Shown here: positions 1 to 11,400 of the stretch, piece after piece
Layout of the letters: each line of letters starts with the position of its first letter
How positions within the stretch are numbered: position 1 is the stretch's first letter
DNA from: Rhabditophanes sp. KR3021
Taxonomy: Eukaryota > Nematoda > Chromadorea > Rhabditida > Alloionematidae
DNA: 64,000 nucleotides
Assembly: GCA_963281155.1 (NCBI GenBank)
Contig: CAUJLY010000001.1
Coordinates: forward strand, 3,224,001 to 3,288,000
Reading direction: 5' to 3'
Notes under the pieces: model-generated
Seen by the model: only the letters and a program-made list of their open reading frames with translations
Databases searched by the model: none
Told to the model about the DNA's origin: nothing
Program-made: the position numbers and the translations under genes

Positions 1-2
1 CA

Positions 3-206
3 AAGCGCCGTTACCAAGCACATATTCAATCTACTGAAATAAAAGCTGCATCATTGGTTAGAATAGAAGGAGATCTGGATTCCAGTGGTCTGCTGTCTCT
101 ACAATGTTTTAACTATATGGATCCAGAGAAGAACAAGGAAGTCGCTGAAATGATTCTAGAAGATTTTTCTTTATGCACACCCATTGAATATGTTTTAAAG
201 TATTAG
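3..206 (+). pseudogene. Decayed coding relic A (C-terminal part) in an intron of the ROS1-like gene
   Basis: An open frame runs from the window edge to a TAG at 204-206 (about 67 codons). Its end contains NKEVAEMILEDF, similar to NREVADLILAEFF at the end of relic F near 13.35 kb. I do not recognise a function. It lies on the strand opposite the ROS1-like gene, just beyond a GTAAGT donor of that gene at 265, so it is probably inside an intron, as relics B to F are. Only the C-terminus is in the window, so it could instead be the end of a live convergent gene. Confidence 0.4.
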
Positions 207-265
207 ACCTTTTTATATTTTTAATAAAGTTTCTTTTCTGACATACGTTGAGCTGATTGACTTAC

Positions 266-3200
266 GACCAAAATTTGTTTTAATGGAGGGTTTTGAATTG
301 CGATGGGTGTAGCTGAAACTGAATTTCTGTCGTAGATAGACAATTGACTGGATGTCACAAAAACAAACAACTTGTCAGCAATCGAAAATGAACTGATTGA
401 TTTAAGACCCTTTTCCGTAAATTTGGACCAATCTATGTCAATATCGTTACAATCTTTAGATTTAGGGTCTATTGTAATGAGGCCATTCCATGTTAAAGCA
501 TAAATGAGTGGAGATGTTGGACGATTCCACAAAAATTCAGTCATAGCCGAGGTAACAGTTTGTGATCTTAAGCAGTCTATTGATAAAGCCAAATTCTGTT
601 CTGTTCCTTCCTTGATGTCTAGTGAAAACAGAGAACCATTTTTAGTTAATAAATAGCCTGTGTTACTGAATGGATCAAACAATAATTGCTTAGCTTCTTG
701 GGAAGCACTAGACAGAGAGAATAATTTTCGAGGAGTAACTACACTTAGGCTGGTAAATAATTCCAATGAAATTTGCATGACCTGATGGTTAGCTACTATT
801 AGAAGTCTATTTGCTATCCAATCAGAGGTTATTGCATCAATTGTGGAAAAATCACCATTTACAACTACTTTGTGAATGATCAAGTTGATTTCATTTTGAT
901 CTAGTAGAACAATGGATAGTTGTTGATTGTCTGGTTCTCTTCGGACGGCATACAAATCTTGGCCGATAAAAGACATCAATTGATATGCTGGTTCAACTTG
1001 TCTTTTCCTTCTTAATGGGCTAGATGCAACTTGATAAGAAGGAATAGTTTGGTATGAAGGACCATTTTTTTTGTTTCTCAATGGCCCGGAAACACTACTT
1101 GACCAGTTAGTTAAAGCCATCAAAGTTCCAATCGAATCTATAGCATACAACTTAACTAGTGGCTTGAGCTCAGATGAATCAATTGAAATAGTATCTGAAG
1201 ATCTTCCAAAAATACCAACTTCATTAGACGCACCCACAACACAGTCGATTTTTCCTGACTTAGCAACTAATGAAAAAGTCCTAGGCTTCCTCACATTAAT
1301 CAGCTCGACCTTTGCCCATCCCATTTCAGTATTGGAACAATTAACTTGATAAAATAACAATTCACCGTTCATTTCTTCAGGCTCTTCCCAAAACAAATCA
1401 ACAACAGCCCTAGGCCCATCAACAGTCGTTTGTTGAGTAGCAAAGATTTGTAGTTTACGTGGAGCAGATGGAGCTTTTGTTGGGGCTAAGATGCCTGTTT
1501 TGTTTATAGTTGCCCAAGTCCAAGGAGTAATTGCATCAATCATAACATCGAACTTTTGCCTTGAGCCCCACTTATCCAGAACATGTTGTGGAATCTTTAA
1601 GGTAGAGTTTAAGGAGATTTCAACTGTCCTGTCTCCAACGAATGAGTCTCTAAATAATTGGATCTTATAGACGACGCCATTATAAGGAATAGATGGATTC
1701 ATTTTCCATGATAATTCAGTTCTCTCGTTTGTTCCGAATTCAATGTCGCTTTCAAATTTAATTGTATTGTCAGGTAGGGCAAACAATTCATTATTGTCTG
1801 TTTCTTTGAGAATTTGCAATGGAACCAAAAACAAAACGTCTTTAAGAGACCAGTTGATGTTTACATTGTCTAATGTCTGGTCACAGCTCCCAACATGCCC
1901 AAACTTGGTTACAAATATGATTTTAGATTGGAATATAAGTAGTTGCTTGATAGGCGGAAATTTTTTTGATTCCGCAATAAAATTTGACTCCTTTGTTTCT
2001 GAGCTAAACTTGTATAGGGATGAGGTTCCGTTGATGTTGTGTGTGAGGTAAAATATATCACCGGTGTCTTCATCTCCTCCGATACCTGCTACCTCTCCGC
2101 ATTCTCTAGATGTGCATGAGTAAATTGAATGAGCAAAGGTAGATGTTAATCTGTATGCTGAGATAGTATATGAAGAACCTAAAACAATAAGGGCTCTTTT
2201 TGGCAGCAATAAAATATGATTGACAGTAATGAAGTCCATGAATCTAAAAGAAGGCTCTTCAAAATGAGATCTCGTAAATGAAATTGAGTTGTCTTTAGCG
2301 TAATATATTATTTTTGTTGAATTTTCAAATGCTAAGACCATGTCATCATTCAACGGTATTTTGGGGTAATAATCACCAACAGCACTTGGCGACAACTCAT
2401 TTCCAAGCAAATCATTGATAGTTAAATTTTCATTAGAGTTTTTTTTGTAGGAATAAATTAAAATATTGTTTTTGTTGTTTCCAAATTCGATGTTATCAAA
2501 TGTTGTGTCAACTGTTTTAATGTTCGTTGAACAGATATCTGTTGACGTTAAGCATACTTTGACAGATGCTATATACTGAGTAGATGATTTGACAGGTAAT
2601 GTAATGTAAGTTTCATTAAAAGGCAAACTTTTGACATTGTGATTCATCATCATGTTGTCGTTTGGTGTCAGTGAAACTTTGTATTCGATATTTCGCCATG
2701 AATTATCTTGATTTTGATAGTTTAGTGACTTTATACCTGGAGTTATAAATGTTGGTATTAATATAATACATGTTTGATGATTATTTAATAATTTTTAAAA
2801 TGCGGTCAGTGTGTACAACCGATACCTTCAAGCTTATACTCGAAGCATACCAACTCTAGAGAATCCTGTCAGAAAAGAAAACTACGATTTGGATATGTCA
2901 CTGGGTGCATATTCAACAAATTTCTCAAGACCTCCAAGTCCTCCGTATACTCCTTCGCCAAGAAGGAAGCACAAACGAGCCTCAAATCCTACACACAATC
3001 ATCCGCCAAAAAAGCAGCACAAACGATCTCCGAGTCCTCCTCCAACACCAAAGGTACGTTTCATATTTACTTTTTTATAATTTTGCTTAGCCTGAACCTT
3101 GGAAATATACTAAAGAAAATCCAAAGCCAACAAAAAATATTTTTGAGGAAGATCTTCCATCTGCCAATGAAAAAATGAAGAAAACTTATTTGAATAAAAA

Positions 3201-6200
3201 GCCGCATGTCAAGCTCAAGCAATTAAAACCTCAAGTCTTCCCATTTAAGACTAATTATTTGGTGAAGTGCAGAATGGCTACAAATGGACCAGATTTTGTT
3301 GGAAAGGTGGATTCAATAAATGATCTGTAAAGTCAATACAGACGGCTCTGGTCGGTTCTGGAAGCTTTTCAATACAATATGGTCGGATACAAAAGAAAGA
3401 ATTTGCAAAGATAAAGTTCCGAATTGTAATTATTGTCCTTCAACAGGATCGAGTACTGATCATATGAGTTACTTCATATGTGAGTAATCTCAAAAATATC
3501 TCCAAGAAATTAGAAAAACAATTGTTAAGTTGGCAAAGGAAAAAAATGAGGAGGATGCAAGATACGGATTGGTAAGTTTCTTAAAGAAGGATTAGTAAAT
3601 GAGTTCAAGTCAAACAACGGGTGGAAAGGCTTAATTGCTTTGAGTAAGGATTACATCATATATTGTTTTATGGATGAAGAATAGAGCTTACTAAACAGGT
3701 ATGACTAACAATAAGGATGGAAGATTTGCATTGCACAAACGTGAGGTTGCTGCAGCTCAATTTAGAAGGTTCAAGAAGAGTAAGAAAGTTGTTAAAATAT
3801 GGAAAGATTACACGGATCGAAAAGGATATGTTGGGAAGGGTTGTCTCAAAGACATGCATCGACCATTAAAAGATCCTTAATCGCTGCTGCCAAAGGATCA
3901 ACCAATTTATCTGTTGGATCGGTTTCAGATAAAATGCTAAATCTGTATACCTTCCGTCAAATCAAGCAAATGGAACATCATTGCATCTAACATATTCTTA
4001 ATAATGTTGTTTAAGATAAAATTGAAAGTCTGATGGTTGTAAAGTCTATGAGGTACGTGCAAGGATACCTACCGAATTTTAATTCCCGGAATGCAATGAT
4101 TATTATGCAGAGCAAACATTTATTGGTCATTTAAAATACAAAGGGTGGGATGGTCTTTTCAAAGCAGCAGAAGAACACGACTTCAAAAAAGAACTAGATG
4201 GAAGAATAAACCGATCTCAAATCTGAAGTCTTGTGGTGTTTATGTCTTCATCAATCCAGACGTTGCTGAAGCTGAATTGAAAGGTTCTAAGCTTGTCAGA
4301 ACACCTTCACAATTCATTTATTCATCTATATTTTGCACTTTTTATAAATTTAATAAATTTGCTGATCCATCTAAGTCTTTTTTCTCTCTTTGAATTTAAT
4401 AAACCCTCCCACTTACCGGTCCAGGTTACTTTTCCTTCTATGTCACTCATACTAAGACCCACTTTATTTGGCGAAGGTAACACCTTAGGTAGATGATATT
4501 CTTTCATAAAAGCAAAACTAACAATTTTACCAGCATATAGATACTTATTTAGATGTACATTTTCACCTGTTGCATCTTTTTCCTCTGATAATAAACAAGA
4601 TGACCATGGATGAGATGCTCCACAATTGCTGGATATCCAGAATAGTCTGTCTTTAGACAAATCAAATTTAGTTACTTCCTTATAGACATCGTTTAACTTC
4701 AAGTTTTGCCTTAAATTTGTCAAATTATTGTTGATCAAGTTACTTTCAATGAAAATACCAGGATCAGTAATAGCCAGTAATGTTTGGTTTATCATTGACA
4801 ATGAAATAGCTTGAACTTTCTTTTTATTTAATTCAATCTTCTTGATACCATTTAACTGGTAAACTTCCTTAGACTCAAATGGAAACAAACTCATTTGGAA
4901 GATTTCTTTGTTATTGTTGACTAGATAAATAAAACCATTAAAATAATCGATTTCAATTTGATTAATTTGGTAAGGAAGCGTTGCCGTTAGAGTGGTTGTT
5001 GACTTCGAACAACCTTCAGATAGATGACACCTGATGATGGTGTTTGAGTTTAGAATGGCATAGAAAAATTTTTGTACGGGATCAATTGCTAGGTATGAGA
5101 TGATTGATCCATCTGAGTCACGTAACCTCTTGAAAGTTACTGGTGGGGATATTGTTGAGTCAGTAGAAAATGTCGAGGATGACATCATTTCTGTAGTTGT
5201 TGTATTTAATGATTCATCTATATCTCTTTTAAAAACTGCTTTAGGTTTTTGTTCTATTTCATACTCAAAAATACTTCCATCACTCATTCCAATCAAAATT
5301 TTCTTATCATCCAAATTGACTAATGAACTTATCAAAGCATCGCCATCAGCTTTAAAATTAAGTCTAATGGGTTCATTCAACATAATATAATCATTCAAAT
5401 CGTTCACATAAAATAAATAAGTGCCATTGCTGAAAATTAGTTTCTCCGTATCTTCATCTAAATTCATTTCATCTTCTTCCAGAAGAGTCATTAAATTTAT
5501 ATGGAATTCGAGTTCTTTGAAATGAATAGTTTCATTTGAAATTAAAGTGACTTTGGCTTTACAACAATTAGATCTGGGTAAATTTTTAAATATATAACAG
5601 GTGCCAGTGACTTTGTCTTCTGATATTAGCTTATCATCTAGGTCAGTTAAAGTTACGGCATATTCCTTGTCCACAACTCGGCTGATTTCCCAACATGCCA
5701 CAAAACTTGAATAATCTATTTGAAGAGTTGAAGACAGCTGTGGTGCAAGTGTGCCGATTAAAGGCTGATCGGGTAAGTGTCTTGTAAATGTTCTAGAAGT
5801 AATTGTTGTATTTCTCCAAGTTAGCGATAATCTTAATTGAATAGAAGTAGTTTGTTCGAAGGGGATAGTAATCTCCGTTGACGTTATCCAATTAGGAGAT
5901 TTGAAAGAAGATAATGGCAGTTCAGTCCATTTCCAACCTGAATCTAATGCAGAGGACTTGTGTTGAGCATAAAATGAAATAGGAATAACTGAAATGTCCT
6001 GCAATAAACTAGTCCAACTTTCTTCAAATACAAATTTAGTTAATATGCCTTGATTGACGTCGACATTAGTATCAACGCTTGCTTTATCAATTAATTGTTG
6101 GAGTGAATTCAAAAATAGATCCGATACGGCTCTACAGCCTTGAAGACATGCCTCCGGGCTAAGTTGAGTCTGGCATTTCATTTGGCAGGTACTTACATTT

Positions 6201-7359
6201 GTTTCAAGATCTTGACAACCTGTTGCAAATTTTAAGTAATATTATGTTGTTTGTAGAAATGTAATTTTTAAGGTAACTATTTATATACCAAAGATTTCTT
6301 TTTAGAAGAACTTTTGTCGTTATGGATATATTTATGTTGTTATTTAACTCGTAACCTTTACTAATTGTTGCCTATTTATTTTAGTTGTCCATTCACTCAA
6401 CTGGTGTCAATAACGATGTCAAGAAGACTCTCAAAAGAAACAAGGTGGAAAGGACTTTGTCTATTGGAATGAGACATCGGACTTATGAAGCCACTGACAA
6501 AGAAGCACCCATTGTTGAGGAAATACTTTTATCTGTGAGCCAGTTAAAGATAAGTTAAGCATTTTAAATAATGAGTAATTATTTTAGTTTCAGGCCAGCA
6601 ACAACAACCAAGTCTTATTTTTGGTTTGACTGAATATTCAAAGACTCGTCAGTCAAGAAAGTGGTAGAAAATTTGAGAGTCGTTATCAATAATGAGAAAA
6701 TTTGATATGAAACTAAATGACCGCTGCATGTCCATTTCATAAACTAAGATTTAATTGCAAGAAATGTCATCTAAAATTGGAGCATTCTTCGAATTCCCTA
6801 CTGAAGCAAACAAATACGCGGAAGAAGTCCATTGTACACACTGCAAATTATTTATCGGTAGTAATGGTAAATTAGCTCATCGCATCAAATTACGTCGATG
6901 CAAAAATTATGTATGAGTTTACTTCAATGGAAAGATTCAAGCATCAGATCACGGTAAATCCAACATGACTGATGTCTATTTGCTTAATTCTGTCAAGGCA
7001 TGTGTAGTCGCTGACATCTTGACTGAAAAGATGGCTAAAGTCAAGATGACTAGTGATGAGTGATTTTATAATATTTTGATTTGCTGATTAATTTAGATAA
7101 ACATACCTCCTGTTTGACAGGATGATATATGGCAAGGATAATTGCAAGTAGATATTAAATTAGGTGACCATGATAGTTGATTTTGCGGTAATGGGATTGC
7201 CTAAAGTAATTAATTAATTGGATTAGTTATTTATTTAACTAATTAACTAACCAAGTTCCTATATACACACAACTCAGCGCATCGTGCCATTGTAGCTGAA
7301 AAAACAGTTGCCTCGCCGACATTTAATAATGCCAATAACAGAAATGCTATCAGTGTCAT
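266..7359 (-). CDS. rol-3: ROS1/ROL-3/Sevenless-type receptor, ectodomain part (3' end outside the window)
   Basis: Exons on the minus strand are 7359-7252, 7200-7107, 6219-4417 and 2736-266; phases agree at every join and give 1,492 residues. The next donor (GTAAGT at 265) sends the message out of the window. Residues 1-18 form a signal peptide (MTLIAFLLLALLNVGEA). A cysteine-rich N-terminal block follows (CAELC, CNYPC, CQMKC, CLQGC), as in ROS1-family proteins. Then come fibronectin type III segments and stretches resembling YWTD-type beta-propellers; one FN3 is rebuilt exactly by the 2737-4416 splice (KVTWTG joined to IKSLNY). A furin-like RRKR lies near 1002-1013. No transmembrane segment or kinase is seen, as expected because ROL-3 and Sevenless are about 2,500 residues long. 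The family are receptor tyrosine kinases of the surface membrane; ROL-3 acts in C. elegans epidermis. The two long internal introns carry antisense relics C and B. Orthology is by domain order and cysteine pattern, not alignment. Confidence 0.75.
2790..4330 (+). pseudogene. Decayed coding relic B inside the 1,680-nt ROS1-like intron
   Basis: The 2737-4416 intron is filled by plus-strand coding-like sequence with several frameshifts and stops. It starts with a proline- and lysine-rich stretch (PPSPPYTPSPRRKHK near 2930-2975) and an apparent GT-AG intron around 3053-3089. Near 3330-3480 a C-x2-C-containing block (FWKLFNTIWSD, then CNYC) faintly resembles a BED finger. Near 4226-4290 the text GVYVFINPDVAEAELKG resembles the first strand of a GIY-YIG domain, as in relic E. 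Neither assignment is firm. Reading is opposite to the host gene. Confidence 0.45.
6280..7063 (+). pseudogene. Relic C: GIY-YIG-family copy with the nuclease core deleted, in an ROS1-like intron
   Basis: This lies within the 6220-7106 intron, antisense to the host. It matches relic E at the start (a non-coding head ending near TTCACTCAACTGG, 6391-6404), in the finger-like part (CTHC about 6835-6850) and at the C-terminus (DVYLLNSVKACVVADILTEK, stop 7061-7063). Between the finger and the C-terminus it jumps straight to EFTSMERFKHQIT. That corresponds to LEFILIERFTRQIT in E, so the GIY-YIG core is missing. Several in-frame stops make it non-functional. Confidence 0.65.
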
Positions 7360-8475
7360 TTTATTAATTATTTAGTTTGAAAATTTAAAATATTATTTCC
7401 TCATTTAAATGCTGTAAAAATTCATTAATTGTATTAAATGCTATAAACATTCATTAATTGCATTAAATGGAAAAAAATGATCAAATGCTATGAAATTGGA
7501 CATATGTAAGAATTAAAGGCGTAAGTACAGGATAATTATTTAATGAGACAAAAATAGAATAAAAAGTTATGTTTGTATAGTAAAGAATTTAGGTGAAGGC
7601 ATCTTAAATGTACATTTATTTAAATATTATTGCATGTGAATAGTAGACATGTATGTATCGAACAAAAGTTGTATCTTTTAAATAAAGATCTTTTGAGAAG
7701 GTGATGCTGACCTTTTGAAGGATATATCGGTTTAGTTTGGTTGTTTTTAAACCTTAAATCATTATGTGCCAAGTTTACGTTTATTAATAAATACTTTTGA
7801 CAATACAACCACCACAATGGGACGACACTCTTATATTTAATTGAAAGGAATTTAACGGAACTAAACCCACTATAAAATAATTGTTTAAAGCTTTTGATCT
7901 GATCAAACAGATATATAATTAAGTATAAACAAAAAAAGATCTCTCTTAAACTAGCACAAAGTTCCTGTTATCACTTCCAAATTGGTCAAATAAAAAAGGG
8001 TAAAATAAAGGTAGTCGATGTAAGTTATAATACGAATATCTATCTAGGCATACAGACAATGATGAAATTTAAATGATTAATGATAATTAATTAATTACTT
8101 TATTCCTCTCTTCCAAACAGTATACAATACACGTTCTTCAAACATTCCAATAAAAATAGGTAAATCAAGTTTGTTTTAATTAAAAGCATATCACCTCTTA
8201 TTTGCATCGCTCCATACAATCGTACCCCTTTATAAAACACACACAAAGAGAACGTTTAACCTTCAGTTAGGTAAAGTTTGTGACATAGCTTGTAACATCA
8301 TACATATACTAATTACGCATACAATAGAGAATAGTCATCAATTCGCATCCAAAAATGTGCTATATACGTGGTGCATGTATTTATTATTGTTATTTGTAAT
8401 AATAGGCAACTCACCTATGTACAATTGTTTTTTAAAATAGTAAATGTGTACAATAAATTTATTTACATTAAAAAA
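7360..8475. other. Intergenic stretch, no gene seen
   Basis: This AT-rich sequence lies between the start of the ROS1-like gene and the stop of the TTLL gene. It includes short direct repeats near 7405-7470 (variants of CATTAATTGTATTAAATGCT). The short open frame at 7620-7817 has no recognisable features. The promoter of the ROS1-like gene should lie at the left end, but I see no distinctive motif. Confidence 0.5.
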
Positions 8476-11400
8476 TTATTTATTAGTAATACTTATCTTT
8501 GGCAATTTAAAGCCGTTAGTTCTGTCCTTGAATAAAACGACATTAGTTTTATTATCCCATTTTTTTCTTAAACTTTCACTCTGACTTCTAATCATGCCAT
8601 TTCTTGACTTTAAGAATGTACGACCTCTCTTTATTCTAGACGGCAATAGATATATTTCCATTCCATTACCGTTTTCATCCTTTTCCACCTCAGTTCTTCT
8701 TAGGCGAGCTCCTTGAATGCCGTAACTTCTAAGTGAATTGTCACAAAACTCAAGCAATCGTTGCATTGACCCCAACAAATTATGGGCGAATGAAAATTTG
8801 ACGTTTGCCAGGTAAAAAAGGAGCTGTAGAAACGCATGAAAAGGAAGACCTGTATTGTTTGTACTAGGTGCCTCTGAACCCATATAATATTCTTGAACTT
8901 CATTTAACTTGTCACTTAATTGTTGGGGTGTCAGCAAATTTGTGAGATTACATTTTCTATAAATAAATTTACATAAGCAATTAATAGACTTAACTGATAT
9001 TTACCTCATAAATGCCTTAATGCCTGCGGATGAATATAAAATTTAGAAAAGTTTATCGCTAAGTTGATATTTAGTTGTTTTTCACTCATTTAATTGGTTT
9101 AAAATTTTTAAATATTAACTTTAATTAATGTTTTAGTATATTCAAAATAACTGTACACATATTTTATGTACTTAAAAGAATTGTATTCATATTTTGATGA
9201 TTTGTAATAAATACGCTTTCAATTCTTCACTCATTTTCCTCTTTTGGAACCCACACACTCGTCTCGTAATAGTTTTACAACCTTAATATTTACTTATTTG
9301 TTATGGAAAAAGCGGAGCGGATAAATTCGCTAGGTTTGATAGTCAAGTTTCTTATGTCGCAGAAGGTATTGCTCCTGTGGTTAAGACAGCAATCCATTTT
9401 TGGAAGAAAACACAGTCACAAAAAAGTTGATGAGAGTAAGCTAATTATATTTCATGACTAATATAATAATTTGACTTTTAGAGGAGTCGGTTTGGAACAC
9501 TATTACTAGCTATTATTTTAAACAAGTGGGAGAGGAAGACAAATGTCCATTAACTGATTCGGAAAAGAATAAGAAACAAGTTGAAGCTAGATGCAGTCTG
9601 ATTAAACTTTTCTTGAGGAGATTGACAAGGAATTCGGAAGAAAGTATGACGAAGTTTTGTTTACGAAGCAATTTAATAATTGTATATTAGTCAAGGAAAA
9701 AAGAGATTCATTAATGCACTTTCTGAATCTTAACTTAGTTTTACGTTGCTCAGTTAGCAAGCAACATCTGAAACAAATTGGAGAAAGTACTGTCCGTAAT
9801 TTGGCCTGGAAGGAAGACGCCTGAACTTGATGAGTCCGCATGGATGCACCTCTTTTAGACACAAAAAGCAAGAAGGAGAACAGGAAAGCTGGTCACTTCC
9901 AGTCCTGTCCAAGAAAATCGCGGAGAATTTAGAGTTTTCTTTTGCCAAAAGATTTAAGTGATTAATCGCGAATTGCGACCATGGGAAGTGTTCGATCACA
10001 GAAGGCTACTTATTGAATTCTAAGAACACTCGTAAAATAGTTGATCTCTTGGTCGAAGTCATGTTCAAACTTAAAATATTTGAATAGGCTACTTTTCTAT
10101 CTTTTTGTACTATCTTTTCATATATGACAAATTTTAAATTAATCTACATGTGTGTTATATTGTATGACTTAATATTTTTAACTAACTACCTATGCCATTC
10201 TATTTTTAAATATTTTTGGTTAAGCCACTTCTTTTAGTCTATTTTTATATTTCTATTAGGATATGTTTAGGGGATAAATATACCGGCATGCGTAATTCTT
10301 GTTCCAGCTTTGATATTAATAAAATGCATATACAAATACACGGCCTTGTCCAAAAATAATAAATGACCACTTGATTCGCCATACCGGATGGGAAATATCT
10401 CACTAAGGTGCGGCTTTCTTTCACGTGCTTTCAATTCTAGAATAATGTCATCTGAGTGAGATGCGCTTTTGTTTTTGAAAACACCAGACAAGGTATTGGA
10501 AGTGGAGGTTTTGGATGATTCTATTGAATTGGCGGTACCAATGTCAGTTCGAGAATGATATTCATTTTCAAGTTGATTCATTGCTAGCAATAAACAATCT
10601 CTGACTAGTGGAACTTTAATCACTTCATCTACGATTGAACGAACTGGGACGGCATCATCTGATATTGAATGTTCGATTGTAAGAGATGGGGCTGAGTTAA
10701 CTTCTAATAAAATGGGTGTTCCGTCTCCCTGAACCATAACATCAAATCCCATAATTTGAAAGCAATTCGGTCCAGGAATATCATGAAAAGCTTGTTCGTA
10801 GTTCAGCATTATCTCAGGCAACATAGCTATCACCGTTTTAACAATAATTATTTTAATCTTATGCCATAACTTTCTTGTATTCATTCCTCGTTTATCCATC
10901 TGATGGAACACAGTTGAAAGCAACCTCTTGCTACCCTTAATTTGATCTTTCAATGAAGTTGAATGCTTGTAGGCATTGCTAGACTTATTTAAAGAATAAT
11001 TAGTTAAATGAGCAAATAAATTCAACTCCTTATTAGAAACAGGCTTTTTATATTTCTCTGTACAAAATTTTATTATTAATATTGTGCATTAAATAAACTA
11101 TATACCGAAGGTATCCTTTTAAAAAAATATTTTTTGAATTTTGAACATTAGTTACTTTCAAATGCGTTGTCGTTATTAATGTTTCTACATACTTATTAAC
11201 TTGTGACGTGTATTAATTGTTGTCTCTCTATTTTGGTTGTCCACTCACTCAACTGGAGTTAAATATGGAGAAAGGCGGTGTCAATAGTGATGTTAAGAAA
11301 GTCTTAAAAGAAGCAAAGATGAAATGGCGATTACCTTTGGAATGAGAAACCTGTCTTATGTAGCCACCAACTGTTGAAGAGGTATCAACGTCTGTAGGAA

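Noticed and set aside
1..34. The reverse strand at the window edge reads EYVLGNGA after a TTTATTTCAG, resembling a kinase glycine loop of the ROS1-like gene.
   Set aside because: Only about 1,490 residues of ectodomain precede it, there is no transmembrane segment between, and the phenylalanine after the loop alanine is a leucine codon. It is antisense to relic A and looks like coincidence.
221..265. The open frame of the ROS1-like gene runs on to a stop at 221.
   Set aside because: A good GTAAGT donor at 265 lies in phase, and a receptor ending there would have neither membrane anchor nor kinase.
1071..2051. Plus-strand open frames at 1071-1349 and 1743-2051.
   Set aside because: They are antisense shadows of the ROS1-like exon.
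4322..6181. Treating 4322-6181 and 221-2653 as two separate genes.
   Set aside because: Splicing 4417 to 2736 restores one fibronectin III domain in phase, and upstream exons supply a signal peptide and matching cysteines.
10267..10283. The stop at 10267 as the natural end of the TTLL protein.
   Set aside because: The donor at 10283, the 19-nt exon and exon 8956-8476 together give the conserved TTLL11 C-terminal segment in phase.
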